In this document: one piece after another, positions 1 through 10,200 of the stretch
Numbering within the stretch: position 1 is the first letter of the stretch
How the letters are laid out: the number at the start of each line of letters is the position of its first letter
Source of the DNA: Burkholderiales bacterium
GTDB lineage: Bacteria > Pseudomonadota > Gammaproteobacteria > Burkholderiales > Burkholderiaceae_D
NCBI GenBank assembly: GCA_016200895.1
Contig: JACQDX010000010.1
Coordinates: 19,073 to 83,072 of the forward strand
Reading direction: 5' to 3'
Length of the DNA stretch: 64,000 nucleotides
Notes under the pieces: model-generated
Database searches by the model: none
What the model saw: the letters and a program-made list of their open reading frames with translations, nothing else
What the model was told of the DNA's origin: nothing
Position numbers and translations under genes: made by a program

Positions 1-16
1 TACTCGTTCATAGACC

Positions 17-1285
17 TTATGCCTGCGCAGGCTGTGGGTGACCAGCATGGCGCTGACCATTCAAGACCTTGCCGATAAAAGTAAACCTGACCAGATAGTG
101 ATAACTGAGCAAAGCCACTGCCAGCGTCGCCAGCAAGACTGCTGCCAGCTTGAGTGTCCAATGCCATTCACTGCGCGACACCAGTGCCTGGAAAGCCATC
201 ACCAAAGGCAGGTGCACGAGGTAAATCCAGTAAGAAGCATCGGCCAGATAACTTACCGTCAGATTCGCATGCCTCATTAATTTTAATGCCAGTCCAGTCA
301 AGCCAAAACAAAAACTCCAGGCAGCGGCGGCATACAGGCAAGCATAGATCAATTTGCTGTCATCATGTACCGCTGGTACCAGTTGCGGTGCCAGACTCGT
401 CAGATATAGACAAACCCCCGCCAGCAATACAGCCAGCCCCAAGTGCCAGACCCAACGCCTTTGCCACCGTGGCAGCGCAGCAGGCGATTGTTGCAACATC
501 CAGCCAAATCCAAACGCCATGCCAAAACTGACCCAGGCAGCACGGCCAGGATAAAGCGACTGGTCTGGCGTAGGTACACCAAACCAGCTGACCCAGTACG
601 GTGTGTAAAACAAGGCCAGTGCTACAGGCAGTGCCAGCAGTAAAGGGCCCGCCCAGCCTGTTAGAGTTGGCATCAGCATATCTGCAAATTTCTTCACGTG
701 CGGCAATATACCTACTCGCTTGCAGCATACCCAAAGACTGATATATACGGCATACAACAGCGTCAGCATATACAAGAACCATAAATGCGCGAGTGGAAAA
801 CTATCCGCCGTAAACACAGGCGAGGGCGGCGGTTTTTTGGGGAGGCTACCACCATTGCGCACCCAGGCGGCCAGCACAATGGCGGCAACGATGGCGGTAA
901 ATATCAGCGGCCAGCCGACCAGCAAGGGCAAGACTATGCGCTTGAATCTGTCTCTGATGAAACCAGCCAAGCCCTTCTTTTGCAAAGCCAGGTGCGCAAA
1001 ATAACCGGCAAGCAAAAAGAACAAGGGCATCCTGAATAAATGGATGACAAAAAACACTGGCCCCAGTAATTCAGTTTTTTGATTGTCGCTGACGACCCAA
1101 AAGAATTTTGCACCAGGTAAAAAAGACATGGTCGCATGCAATAGTACTCCCAGCATCAGCGCCCCCGCACGCAAGGCATCCAGGCCATGCAGGCGCTCGC
1201 TAGTCGCTTCAGCAATGACTTCAGCCTTCGCATTTCTTGGCGATACACCTGAGACGGCTGCATCGATAGTCAGATCGCTTTGCAT
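17..1285 (-). CDS. Acyltransferase family 3 membrane protein (OpgC/MdoC-like)
   Basis: A 422-residue polytopic inner-membrane protein. After a soluble N-terminus of about 35 residues comes the acyltransferase-3 opening, with a His in the first membrane segment (LLHATMSF, about residue 51) and an arginine-rich loop (RDRFKRIVLPLL) after the second. About ten hydrophobic segments follow, and it ends in a typical YLVHLPLV segment. Members of this family move acyl groups such as acetyl or succinyl onto periplasmic glucans or other surface polymers; the actual acceptor cannot be read from the sequence. It starts 6 bp after the stop of the upstream LolA-like gene, so the two are probably co-transcribed. 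The stop codon lies at 17-19, so the gene is complete. Confidence 0.8.
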   Translation of the reverse strand: MQSDLTIDAAVSGVSPRNAKAEVIAEATSERLHGLDALRAGALMLGVLLHATMSFLPGAKFFWVVSDNQKTELLGPVFFVIHLFRMPLFFLLAGYFAHLALQKKGLAGFIRDRFKRIVLPLLVGWPLIFTAIVAAIVLAAWVRNGGSLPKKPPPSPVFTADSFPLAHLWFLYMLTLLYAVYISLWVCCKRVGILPHVKKFADMLMPTLTGWAGPLLLALPVALALFYTPYWVSWFGVPTPDQSLYPGRAAWVSFGMAFGFGWMLQQSPAALPRWQRRWVWHLGLAVLLAGVCLYLTSLAPQLVPAVHDDSKLIYACLYAAAAWSFCFGLTGLALKLMRHANLTVSYLADASYWIYLVHLPLVMAFQALVSRSEWHWTLKLAAVLLATLAVALLSYHYLVRFTFIGKVLNGQRHAGHPQPAQA

Positions 1286-1291
1286 GGTCGC

Positions 1292-2062
1292 TCAATTCGC
1301 AACGCGTTGAAAACGGCTGGCCGCAATCACCGGATCATTTTCCACAGCATCCACTACCATGCTCATGCGTTGCGTAGAGCCCTTGGTGCCAATCTCAAAG
1401 CGATATGCCATCATCAAGCCATCTCGCAGGCGATAGTCGCTGGTGTACACCTCCAGCTCCGTCATGCGCCCCATGATGGAGCGCTTTTGCAGGCGCTTGA
1501 TTTCCAAAAAACTGCCCGCATCCAGATAGATAGTTGATTCACCCGTGGCCGGCATACTGACCTTCAACACATGCACGCGCCGTCCGTCCTGCGTTTGTAG
1601 TCCGGCATATTGCAAAGGGAAGCCTTGCTTTTGCGCCGCCACCAATATCCCGTCGAAATAACTTTCTTCCAGCATGGCTGGCAATTCTTCCGCAGACAGA
1701 TCAACGGCACGCTTGCCACTAGGCAGGAAGGGATCAATCTTCCATGCATCCTTGCCGTCATAGCTGGAAATTTGTACTTGTCCCTGCACCTGTACCTCCC
1801 TGCGCAAGAGGTTAGGGCGTTTCGCTTCCACCGTCGTCGGGATTTCAAACGGTGCCATCCCTATGATGCGCAACTTGACCCTGCGTGACTGCACCTTGCT
1901 GAAATCCCCCACTGCAGCCAGATGGCGCTGCATGACATTGTCTAGTGTCAAGGCCGCTGTAGCTGGCAAGCTGTTTTTAGCAGGCTGGGCAAATGCAACG
2001 CAAGACCAGCATGCATAAAATAAGACAACTACAAAACAGCGTAATAGAATCAAACCGTACAT
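1292..2062 (-). CDS. Periplasmic LolA-like / outer-membrane lipoprotein-sorting-like protein
   Basis: A 256-residue exported protein with a signal peptide (hydrophobic residues about 4-24, ending AFA before Gln). The start at 2062 is chosen because AGGGAGAT stands just before ATG and the signal peptide then begins normally; an upstream in-frame Met at 2089 lacks these. The mature part, with VEAKRPNLLRREV and SYDGKDAWKIDP, resembles the LolA/LppX-type beta-barrel fold that binds lipids or lipoproteins. It lacks recognisable residues that would fix a ligand. Its stop is 6 bp from the acyltransferase start. It may deliver or sense an envelope lipid, but this is inference from fold resemblance. 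Confidence 0.6.
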   Translation of the reverse strand: MYGLILLRCFVVVLFYACWSCVAFAQPAKNSLPATAALTLDNVMQRHLAAVGDFSKVQSRRVKLRIIGMAPFEIPTTVEAKRPNLLRREVQVQGQVQISSYDGKDAWKIDPFLPSGKRAVDLSAEELPAMLEESYFDGILVAAQKQGFPLQYAGLQTQDGRRVHVLKVSMPATGESTIYLDAGSFLEIKRLQKRSIMGRMTELEVYTSDYRLRDGLMMAYRFEIGTKGSTQRMSMVVDAVENDPVIAASRFQRVAN

Positions 2063-2410
2063 GATATCTCCCTGAAGTAATGAGTACATGTTTAGCGTGC
2101 TTGATGTAATGCATCGCTAAACTCTTACTCTTTTATTCGCCAGGGACAGGAGAAATTTACAAGTGGGTTAAATTATTTTGACCTGTAATGTGATGCGGAT
2201 TTTCGCTTGGAGATTGGATGGTGATGAAATGGATATAGGTGTGTATAAAAGGCTAAAAGTTCCTAAAAAACAATTACTACACGGAAATTGAATAGTGTGC
2301 AAGAAATTTACAAAAATTTGCATCAAATTTGCATAAAAGATACAATGCGATACATATTTGTAGGAGCTATCCTACTGCAAGAAATCTCCCTCTCTTACAC
2401 GTTAATCTTC
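2063..2410. other. Intergenic region upstream of the type I secretion operon
   Basis: A 348-bp AT-rich stretch between the minus-strand LolA-like gene and the plus-strand exporter. It holds a candidate promoter (listed separately) and a short hairpin at 2360-2375 (GTAGGA/TCCTAC with a 4-nt loop) in the presumed leader. I see no convincing gene. Confidence 0.5.
2318..2346 (+). promoter_or_regulatory. Candidate sigma-70 promoter for the T1SS operon
   Basis: TTGCAT (2318-2323), a 17-nt spacer and TACAAT (2341-2346). The TTGCAT hexamer lies in a direct repeat of AAATTTGCAT. The -10 fits the consensus at five of six bases, the -35 only at three. Confidence 0.4.
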
Positions 2411-4639
2411 ATGATCTCTCACTCTCTAGACCGTAATGCCTGGTTCTGGGCATTACAGGGGCTTTGCGCATTGCATCGCAAACCGTTCTCGCTCGAATTG
2501 GCCACCCAGCAGTTTGCCGCCCCCTATACCAGTGATGGTTTGCTGGTGGCCGCCAAAGCCTATGGCTTTCACGCAGACACCCGCAAATGCAAGGCAGGCA
2601 AATTACAGCATGAATCATTCCCTCTGATTGTCTGGCTAAGTCCCGCGCCAGCATCAGCAAGCGATGTCACCGATGTTGCATTTAAATCTGAAGAGCGAAG
2701 TCCGGAAGAGGCTGAGCGACCGGAAACCCCAGCGCCAGTCCAAACATCTGTCCCTACGCTAGTCCCCGCCCTCATCCTGCAAGCCGATACCAGCCAAGTC
2801 CTCATCGTAGAATCCTCAGACGCCAGCCCCCGCTGCATACTGCTGACAGAATTCTCGCAACGTTACCAGGGGCAGATCACCCGCATCACCCCGCAAGCTG
2901 ATCCGGCGGTTGACCCTGACAGTGACCAGGCAGCAAACCAGCAACGTAAATTTGGTTTCCGCTGGTTTATCCCTGAATTGCTCAAGCACAAAAAGCTCTG
3001 GCAAGAAATCCTGCTGGCTTCACTGGTCATACAACTGATTGCCCTGGCCACCCCCTTGTTTACCCAGGCCATCATCGACAAGGTCGTGGTGCATCATACC
3101 CAAAGCACACTGATCGTCATCGCCATCGGCATGGCCGTCTTCATGCTGTTCTCTGCGGGTTTATCGTGGCTGCGCCAATACCTCATCCTGCATACCGGCA
3201 ACCGTGTTGATGCCGTGCTGGGTTCGGCTGTCTTTGAACGCCTGTTCAAGCTGCCCCCCATGTACTTCCAGCACCGGCCTACCGGCGTTATCGCCGCCCG
3301 TTTGCATGGCGTAGAAACCATACGCGAATTCATTGCCAGTGCTGGTGTCACCCTCGTGCTGGATTTACCTTTCCTGCTGATCTTTGTTGGCATCATGTTC
3401 TACTACAGCGTCACCCTGAGCCTGATTGCCTTGGCTATCTTGACCACCATCGTCATCCTCAGCACCGTCGTCGCACCCTTATTCCAGCAAAGACTGCAAG
3501 AACAATTCCAATTAGGTGCGCGTAACCAAGCATTTTTGACTGAATACATCGTTGGCCTTGAAACCGTCAAATCCCTGCAGCTTGAACCACAGCTCAACAG
3601 CAAATATAGCGGCTTCCTCGCCAGCTACCTACAGGCAGGCTTCGCCACCAAACAACTCGCCAACACCTATAACACCTTCGCCAACCTGCTAGAACAGATC
3701 ATGAGCCTGCTGATACTCGCGATAGGTGCCTATACCGTCATGCACGACACCGCCTTCACCATTGGTATGCTGGTCGCCTTCCAGATGTTTTCAGGCCGCC
3801 TGTCACAACCCATGCTGCGTCTGGTCGGCCTGTGGCAACAATTCCAGCAAGCCAGCCTCTCCATAGACCGTCTCGGCGATTTGATGAACGCCCCGGTAGA
3901 ACCTTACTCAGTCATCCCCGCGCGCGACAGCAGCAAGGCAGGCAGCATACAAATCCACAATCTCGCCTTCAAATATGGCGAACACCTGCCCACCGTGTAT
4001 CAAAACCTTGACCTGCACATACCACAAGGCCAGACCATCGCCATCATGGGGCCATCTGGCTGCGGTAAAAGCACACTCGCCAAACTCATGCAAGGCTTCT
4101 ACCAACCCAGCCAGGGCCGCATCCTCATCGACAATGTGGATATACGCTACCTCTCTGCCAATGAACTGCGCAGCCACTTTGGCGTCGTCCCGCAAGAAAC
4201 CACCTTGTTCTCCGGCACCATCTACGACAACCTGCAAATGGCCAGCCCCAATGCAGGGTTTGAACAAATCGTGGCCGCCTGCAAAATGGCAGAAATCCAC
4301 AGCGTCATCGAAGGCCTGCCCAAAGGCTACCAGACAGAAATCGGTGAACGTGGCGCAGGCCTCTCCGGCGGCCAAAAGCAACGCATCGCCATCGCCCGTG
4401 CCTTGCTCAAACGCCCCAGCATCCTCATCTTTGATGAAGCCACCAGCGCCCTCGACACCACCACCGCAGAACACTTTGCCCAAACGATTAATGCCCTCAA
4501 AGGCAAAGTCACCATGCTCTTCATCACCCATGGTTTGCCCAAAGGCCTCAAGGTCGATGCCATCTACCGCCTGACTGATAACGGTGCCCAGCAGATGCAC
4601 CCGGCCCCAGTGGCTGTACCAGCTAGTACAGCCGCATAA
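2411..4639 (+). CDS. Type I secretion ABC transporter/ATPase, HlyB-like
   Basis: A 742-residue inner-membrane exporter half-transporter that would power one-step secretion of the downstream RTX protein. Residues about 1-130 form a C39-like domain: the family start (LDRNAWFWALQGLCALHRK) lacks the catalytic Cys-x-Gln of true bacteriocin peptidases, as in HlyB, so it should bind rather than cut the substrate. Six membrane segments follow (about residues 200-460, opening with WFIPELLKHKKLW). The ATPase has Walker A GPSGCGKST (547-555), signature LSGGQ (651-655) and Walker B ILIFDE (671-676), all intact. The ATG at 2411 is chosen by homology; no good ribosome site precedes it, and upstream in-frame starts (2288 TTG, 2345 ATG) would add an unrelated leader. 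No TolC gene is nearby. Confidence 0.93.
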   Translation: MISHSLDRNAWFWALQGLCALHRKPFSLELATQQFAAPYTSDGLLVAAKAYGFHADTRKCKAGKLQHESFPLIVWLSPAPASASDVTDVAFKSEERSPEEAERPETPAPVQTSVPTLVPALILQADTSQVLIVESSDASPRCILLTEFSQRYQGQITRITPQADPAVDPDSDQAANQQRKFGFRWFIPELLKHKKLWQEILLASLVIQLIALATPLFTQAIIDKVVVHHTQSTLIVIAIGMAVFMLFSAGLSWLRQYLILHTGNRVDAVLGSAVFERLFKLPPMYFQHRPTGVIAARLHGVETIREFIASAGVTLVLDLPFLLIFVGIMFYYSVTLSLIALAILTTIVILSTVVAPLFQQRLQEQFQLGARNQAFLTEYIVGLETVKSLQLEPQLNSKYSGFLASYLQAGFATKQLANTYNTFANLLEQIMSLLILAIGAYTVMHDTAFTIGMLVAFQMFSGRLSQPMLRLVGLWQQFQQASLSIDRLGDLMNAPVEPYSVIPARDSSKAGSIQIHNLAFKYGEHLPTVYQNLDLHIPQGQTIAIMGPSGCGKSTLAKLMQGFYQPSQGRILIDNVDIRYLSANELRSHFGVVPQETTLFSGTIYDNLQMASPNAGFEQIVAACKMAEIHSVIEGLPKGYQTEIGERGAGLSGGQKQRIAIARALLKRPSILIFDEATSALDTTTAEHFAQTINALKGKVTMLFITHGLPKGLKVDAIYRLTDNGAQQMHPAPVAVPASTAA

Positions 4640-4717
4640 GCAAGGCAGAGAAATAAGACAAGCCGGGCAAAATAATCCAAGATTGAAGCAAGTAAAGAAT
4701 AAGACAGGTAAGCACCC

Positions 4718-6196
4718 ATGCAGCAAGTACCAACACACCAGCCCGACCAGGGCACAGCAGCGTCAGCGGCACAAACCGAACAAACCGCACAAACCGCCGC
4801 ACCAGAAAAACAGGCACCCAGTACCGCCAAAGTCATCCCCCTGCGTCCACCCAGCCGCTGGCATGACCCTTTGCAACTCATACAAACCCAGCAACCCAGC
4901 CACATAGGCCGCATCGTCCTGTGGGCAGTCTGTGCACTCGTCTTCATCCTGCTGATCTGGGCAGCCATAGGTCAGTTAGACATCATCGCCACCGCTGAAG
5001 GCAAACTCACGCCCCAGACCCTGGTCAAGATAGTGCAACCCGCAGAAGCAGGCGTACTCAAAGAAATCCTCGTTCAAGAAGGCGACAGCGTCAAAGCCGG
5101 ACAAGTCCTCGCCAGGCTCGACACCACCCTCGCCAGTGCCGACAAAACCAGTATCAGCAGCGACCTCGCCAGCCAGCAACTGCAAGTACGCCGCATAGAA
5201 GCAGAACTCAGCAACCAGCCCATGCTCATCAAGGCAGGGGATGACGCCACCCGCTTTGCGCAAGTACAAAGCCAGTACCACGCCCACCGCAAAGCCTATC
5301 TCGACAGCCTCGATCAAGAAAGATCAATGCTCAGCAGGGCCGAGCATGAACGCAAAAGCGCCACAGAAATTTTAAGCAAGCTCGAACAAACCCTGCCGAC
5401 TTACAAGAAGACCGCAGACGCCTACAGCAAGTTGGAAAAAGAAGGCTATGTCGGCAACCTCGCCAGCGCCGACAAACAACGCGAAGCACTAGAGAAATCC
5501 AAAGACCTTGACGCCCAGCACGCCAGCGTTGCCGCACTCAATGCCACCATTGACGCCCAACAAAAAAAGCTCAGCCAGATCCAGAGCAACTACCAGTCTG
5601 AACTGCAAAAAGAACTGGCCGACATCCGCGCAAGAATCGCCCAGCTCCAGCCCACGCTCGACAAAAGCAATTACAAAGAAGGCCTGATGGAACTCAAAGC
5701 CCCGCAAGACGGCATCATCAAAGACCTGGCGACCACAACCCCCGGTGCCATCGTCCAGCCCGGCAGCGTGGTACTTACCCTGGTCCCCAAAGATGAACAA
5801 CTGTATGCCGATGTACAGATCAAGAATGAAGATGTCGGTTTTGTGCAGGTAGGGCAAGCAGCACAGATCAAACTCGCCGCTTACCCCTTCCAGCGTTACG
5901 GCATGCTCAAAGGCAAAGTGATACATGTCAGTGCGGATGCGACGGAAGTCAACAAGCAGAACGGTAGCCAGAACAATAACGATGCCAACAGCAATGGCAA
6001 CAACACCAGCATCGCCACTTACAAAGCCAGGGTGCAACTGAACCAGCAGACGCTGATTGATGGGCAGGGAAACAAGCTCAGCACCACGCCGGGCATGCAA
6101 GTGGTGGCAGAGATTAATCAGGGTAAGCGTAGTGTGCTGGAGTATTTGTTGTCGCCTGTACAGAAGGCCGTGAGTGAGGCGGCAAGGGAGCGGTGA
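4718..6196 (+). CDS. HlyD-family type I secretion periplasmic adaptor
   Basis: A 492-residue membrane-fusion protein linking the ABC exporter to an outer-membrane TolC. A cytoplasmic Gln/Thr/Ala-rich tail (1-60) precedes one membrane helix (about 64-85). A biotinyl-lipoyl-like half follows (PAEAGVLKEILVQEGDSVKAG), then a long coiled-coil hairpin rich in Ala, Lys, Gln and Ser (about 130-320), the second lipoyl half (LKAPQDGIIKDLATTTPG) and a beta-barrel domain. An Asn-rich insertion (QNNNDANSNGNN, about 411-422) is unusual. It starts 78 bp after the exporter and shares its direction, so they form one operon. Confidence 0.93.
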   Translation: MQQVPTHQPDQGTAASAAQTEQTAQTAAPEKQAPSTAKVIPLRPPSRWHDPLQLIQTQQPSHIGRIVLWAVCALVFILLIWAAIGQLDIIATAEGKLTPQTLVKIVQPAEAGVLKEILVQEGDSVKAGQVLARLDTTLASADKTSISSDLASQQLQVRRIEAELSNQPMLIKAGDDATRFAQVQSQYHAHRKAYLDSLDQERSMLSRAEHERKSATEILSKLEQTLPTYKKTADAYSKLEKEGYVGNLASADKQREALEKSKDLDAQHASVAALNATIDAQQKKLSQIQSNYQSELQKELADIRARIAQLQPTLDKSNYKEGLMELKAPQDGIIKDLATTTPGAIVQPGSVVLTLVPKDEQLYADVQIKNEDVGFVQVGQAAQIKLAAYPFQRYGMLKGKVIHVSADATEVNKQNGSQNNNDANSNGNNTSIATYKARVQLNQQTLIDGQGNKLSTTPGMQVVAEINQGKRSVLEYLLSPVQKAVSEAARER

Positions 6197-6346
6197 TGGA
6201 TGGTGAAAAGATAAATACGTAACATGATGATGAAAACGAACAAGGATTTTAATAAAGTAGCAGCACGCGAATGAGATTTTATTCTTGATAAAGAATTGAA
6301 GTAGATGTCATATTTTTATTTGAAAAATAAACAGGAGTTTTAAAGA

Positions 6347-7240
6347 GTGCTTACAGGAACCCCACTTGACTTAACCCCGTTTGGCTCTTTGCTGAAGGGA
6401 ATAGGAATATTGTATTGGTTGTTTGTATTTGCAATGGTTGGGTTGGCGATTTTTAAGATAAAAAGGGTACTTTTAAAAATCATTGCTGCAATAATTATTC
6501 TGGTTGTGATGGTGTCGCCAGTGGCGATACGAGTCGCAGATTTGCAAGAAAAACAGAGAGCGCATCAAGCAAAATTAGACGAAGCAAATAAGCTTTTTGA
6601 AAGTCACTGTAAAAACGCAGGGGAACACATATCGAAAACAATTGATGGTGTTGACGGTGTGGTTTGGATGAAATGGCGAAATTTGGAGGTGAATCCATCT
6701 GATCAATATATGTTGTATGACCCTTATGGGAACGATTGCAGTGGAGAACATTGTATACAAAATTTACTTAGAGCTACCTTGGGATTAGAGAATGATCCGC
6801 AAAAAAAACAACCATATCACTCTGGCTTTGAATATGTTGAAACAGTCGATCCAAAAGATAAACAACTATATCGGTATCGATTGAGGCTGCCCGAGCCACA
6901 TCCGGCTTTATCTTCATATCCAAGTCCTGTGCTCGAGAGGGAGGCTATCCGAGAGGGTAGTGCCAGCTATGGAATTACATGGGATGATATTTCTACTAAA
7001 GAAGATCGTGATAAATGGGTCGCAGGTGGTTCTCTGAAAATTATTAATTTAAAGACCAATGAAGTTGTTGCAGAACGTATTGGTTACTTAATGGATCGTG
7101 GGCAGGGAAGTCTAGCTGGATTTCGTTCGCCGTGGGTGCTTGCGGCTCGGAATGCATGTCCTGCCTTCGCAGGCGGAATGGGGCACCCTTATTTGTGGAC
7201 ACGTAGTTTTATTTTAAGAATTTTGACTCCAACTAAATAA
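6347..7240 (+). CDS. Two-TM protein with extracytoplasmic domain; candidate immunity protein
   Basis: A 297-residue protein beginning at GTG with an AGGAG at 6332-6336. Two hydrophobic helices (about 16-36 and 41-62) place the rest outside the cytoplasm. The soluble part has [21 protein letters not shown] and [15 protein letters not shown] (around 85-138) with three cysteines. From memory, this H-C-x2-AGE ... DPYG pattern belongs to uncharacterised proteins found beside secreted lipase-type effectors; I cannot confirm that here. It is clearly AT-richer than the HlyD gene and ends 2 bp before the giant RTX gene. An immunity role, shielding the periplasm from the lipase domain next door, is my inference. 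Confidence 0.65.
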   Translation: MLTGTPLDLTPFGSLLKGIGILYWLFVFAMVGLAIFKIKRVLLKIIAAIIILVVMVSPVAIRVADLQEKQRAHQAKLDEANKLFESHCKNAGEHISKTIDGVDGVVWMKWRNLEVNPSDQYMLYDPYGNDCSGEHCIQNLLRATLGLENDPQKKQPYHSGFEYVETVDPKDKQLYRYRLRLPEPHPALSSYPSPVLEREAIREGSASYGITWDDISTKEDRDKWVAGGSLKIINLKTNEVVAERIGYLMDRGQGSLAGFRSPWVLAARNACPAFAGGMGHPYLWTRSFILRILTPTK

Positions 7241-7242
7241 AT

Positions 7243-10200
7243 ATGACAATTAATAATATTTCTCAATACCTTGTTTTTGCTCAATTGCAAATGGCCGCAG
7301 AAACAGTTTATCCATTTGGATTTAAAAAGGGAGACATTGATACGAGATGGCTCACTAACGGTAATGGACATGCTAGCAGGTTTACTGAAACCCAAGCCGA
7401 GCAGTTTTCAAAAGAATGGAAGATCGATTCCCATCAGGAAAACACCAGTACTGGATTTAGTGGAACGATGTTTGAGTGCAAGATTGATGATCCATCCAGA
7501 GGTCTTTATGTTGGAATGAAGGTAATCAGCTTTCGCTCAACTGAATTCATTGATGATGCAGTGAGAGATAATGAAGCAACGAATTCTTTGGAAATTAAAG
7601 AATTTGGATGGGCATTTGGCCAAATTGCTGACATGGAAACTTGGTATAAGTCTTTAGTCAAAGAGTACGGACTTGGAATGGATAATCAGTTTTCTGTAAC
7701 TGGATATTCGTTGGGTGGGCATCTGGCAACTGCATTTAATTTGCTACATGGTCGAGACCCAATAACAACGTATACTTTTAATGGAGCAGGCGTTGGAAGT
7801 GTAGAGAACGGTAGTCTGAGTTCCATTATTGAACGCTTTGATTTGCAGCGAAAAAATGCAGATGGACAACAAATCATATTTGCAGATAAAGCAGTTAATG
7901 ATGCCTATCAAAAGGTGAGGGATAGTTTGAAGGGAGGGAAATTTCCGTCCTTTACAGACGAAGAGTTAACAATAAGAAATGTTGTTAGCAGCAGTGCAGA
8001 TAAGGAGATGATTCTTGAAGCTTTCTCTCGAATAAGAAAAATAATTAAGGAAAGAGAACGTATAAGCACGATTACAAATGTAGATGGACCACCTCTGTCA
8101 GTTGATTCTGCTTATATTGAAGCGACAAACTTGGATTATCAAATAGCAGTGTTAATCGCTGCTAAGAGCACTGTTGCTCAATATACATCTGTGCCTGCCG
8201 GAGGGTGGGCCGCATATAGCGGTCGACATATAGCTGCGGGTGGACCAATCCCAGGGTTTTACGATCTGTACGGTGCTAATTTGCCAGCGGCAGTATCAAA
8301 TTCCCAGTTGCATTGGGGCGTTGAAACACCTATTACAATTGAAGATCAACCGCTGTATCGTGGATCTGTAATACTTGATGCACTCATTGCGTCTGCAAGC
8401 AATGCGGAAGCCAAATTACTTGTAGATAATTTTAAGGATAATGATTTTGGCGATACACACAGTCTGGTGTTAATTATTGATTCATTAACAGTACAAGATA
8501 TTTTTGCCAGATTAGATCAGGAGTTTACGACAGGTGAATTTGCATCAATATTTGCAGGTTCATCAAATTTGAAAAGCTATGAATTTTCCGGTATCCAAGG
8601 TGATGCCGAAGGTGATGTTCTAGAGAATATTGTTAACAGTCTCGCTGACACTTTTGGTCTTGGGTGGAAGGAAGATCAAAGGCTGAAAGGAAATCCTGAC
8701 GGCGGCACCTGGGCCATTATGGACGGCGATAAAGACTCGAAATATACCGACCGGACCACTTTCTATAAAAAACTTAAAGAAATTCAAAATTCCGATTATT
8801 TCAAGCGTTTGGTTGACAGCTTCAATGTGGTCGCGCCACCGAAAGATGGTTTGTTGGCAAAAAATGATTTTGGCGCGTTCTTAAGCCTATATTACCAAAC
8901 TCCTTTTGCTTTGAAACCAAAGAATGATGACGCAGTCGCACTCTTGAAAGCGGCAAATGGCGATTTAGGTTTGAAATGGGCTGAAGATAGAACATTGAGT
9001 AACGCTGATCATGCAGCTGGAAAAGCGAATTTTAGTGATCAATATTTGAAAGATCGTGCAAAAGCCTTATCGTGGATAATTAGTCGCAACGAATCGAATA
9101 TTAGCGTGGGCAAACCTGTTGGATACAATGGGGAAACTGATCGTTGGACACTTGACGACAAGCAAAGTCAGATTAAGATCAATACACATCCAAATGACAA
9201 CACAGATGTTGGCGTGGTATTGAGTGCACTTACAACGTCATTACATAATCTTACATTCGGCTCCGACAAGAACGATGGTGATTTAAACGGAACAGATAAC
9301 GAAGATCACCTCTACGGCGGTAAAGGCAACGACACTCTCAACGGTGGCAAAGGCAACGACTACCTCGAAGGCAACGAAGATAACGACCAGCTCACGGGTG
9401 GAGAGGGTAATGACACCCTGCGCGGTGGCAAAGGTGACGACACGTATTTATTCGACGGCAATTATGGCAAGGACACCATTTTCGATAGTGACGAAGGTGG
9501 TGCTGTTCAGATCAATGGCGGTGTGCTGACTGGTGGCAAGAAGGTCACTGAAGGTGTCTGGAAAGGCACTGACAGCAATAATGTCACATACCTGTACACA
9601 GTGCTCGACGATGGCGCTGGTGGTAAAGAGCTGGTCATCAAAAAAGAAGGCAGTGATGGCAGCAATAGTATCACCATCAAAAAATGGGAAAACAAACACC
9701 TCGGCATCAATCTCGAAGGCCCAAAAACACAACCTGACCCCGGTTCAGATATTCTAATTGTCGGCGACCAGGACGTCGTCAAGAATGACGCTCTGAACGA
9801 TGATACCCACAACGCTCATATCATAGGCGGAGCGGGTGATGATAGTCTTTCCAGCAGTCGAGGGGAAATGGTCGATGGTACCTATGGCATAGGTACAAAT
9901 GACTGGCTCGAAGGGAATGACGGCGATGACTTGTTATTGAGTGGCTGGGGAGATGACACACTGGATGGAGGAGCTGGTAATGACGTCTTGATTGCTGGTG
10001 AGCGTTACGATGCCCGGCAATATGATGGCGTGATACCGCGCGTCAGCGGTAGCGACAACGACGTCGTTAACGGCGGCAGCGGCAATGACCGTATAGGCGG
10101 CGACAAAGGAAATGACTTACTCAATGGTGATGAAGGTGACGACATTATTATTGACGGTAATGGCAGGGATACCATCAATGGTGGCGATGGTGACGACTGG

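Noticed and set aside
3908..4738. Minus-strand frame opposite the exporter ATPase
   Set aside because: The plus strand carries all ATPase motifs; the antisense frame comes from codon bias.
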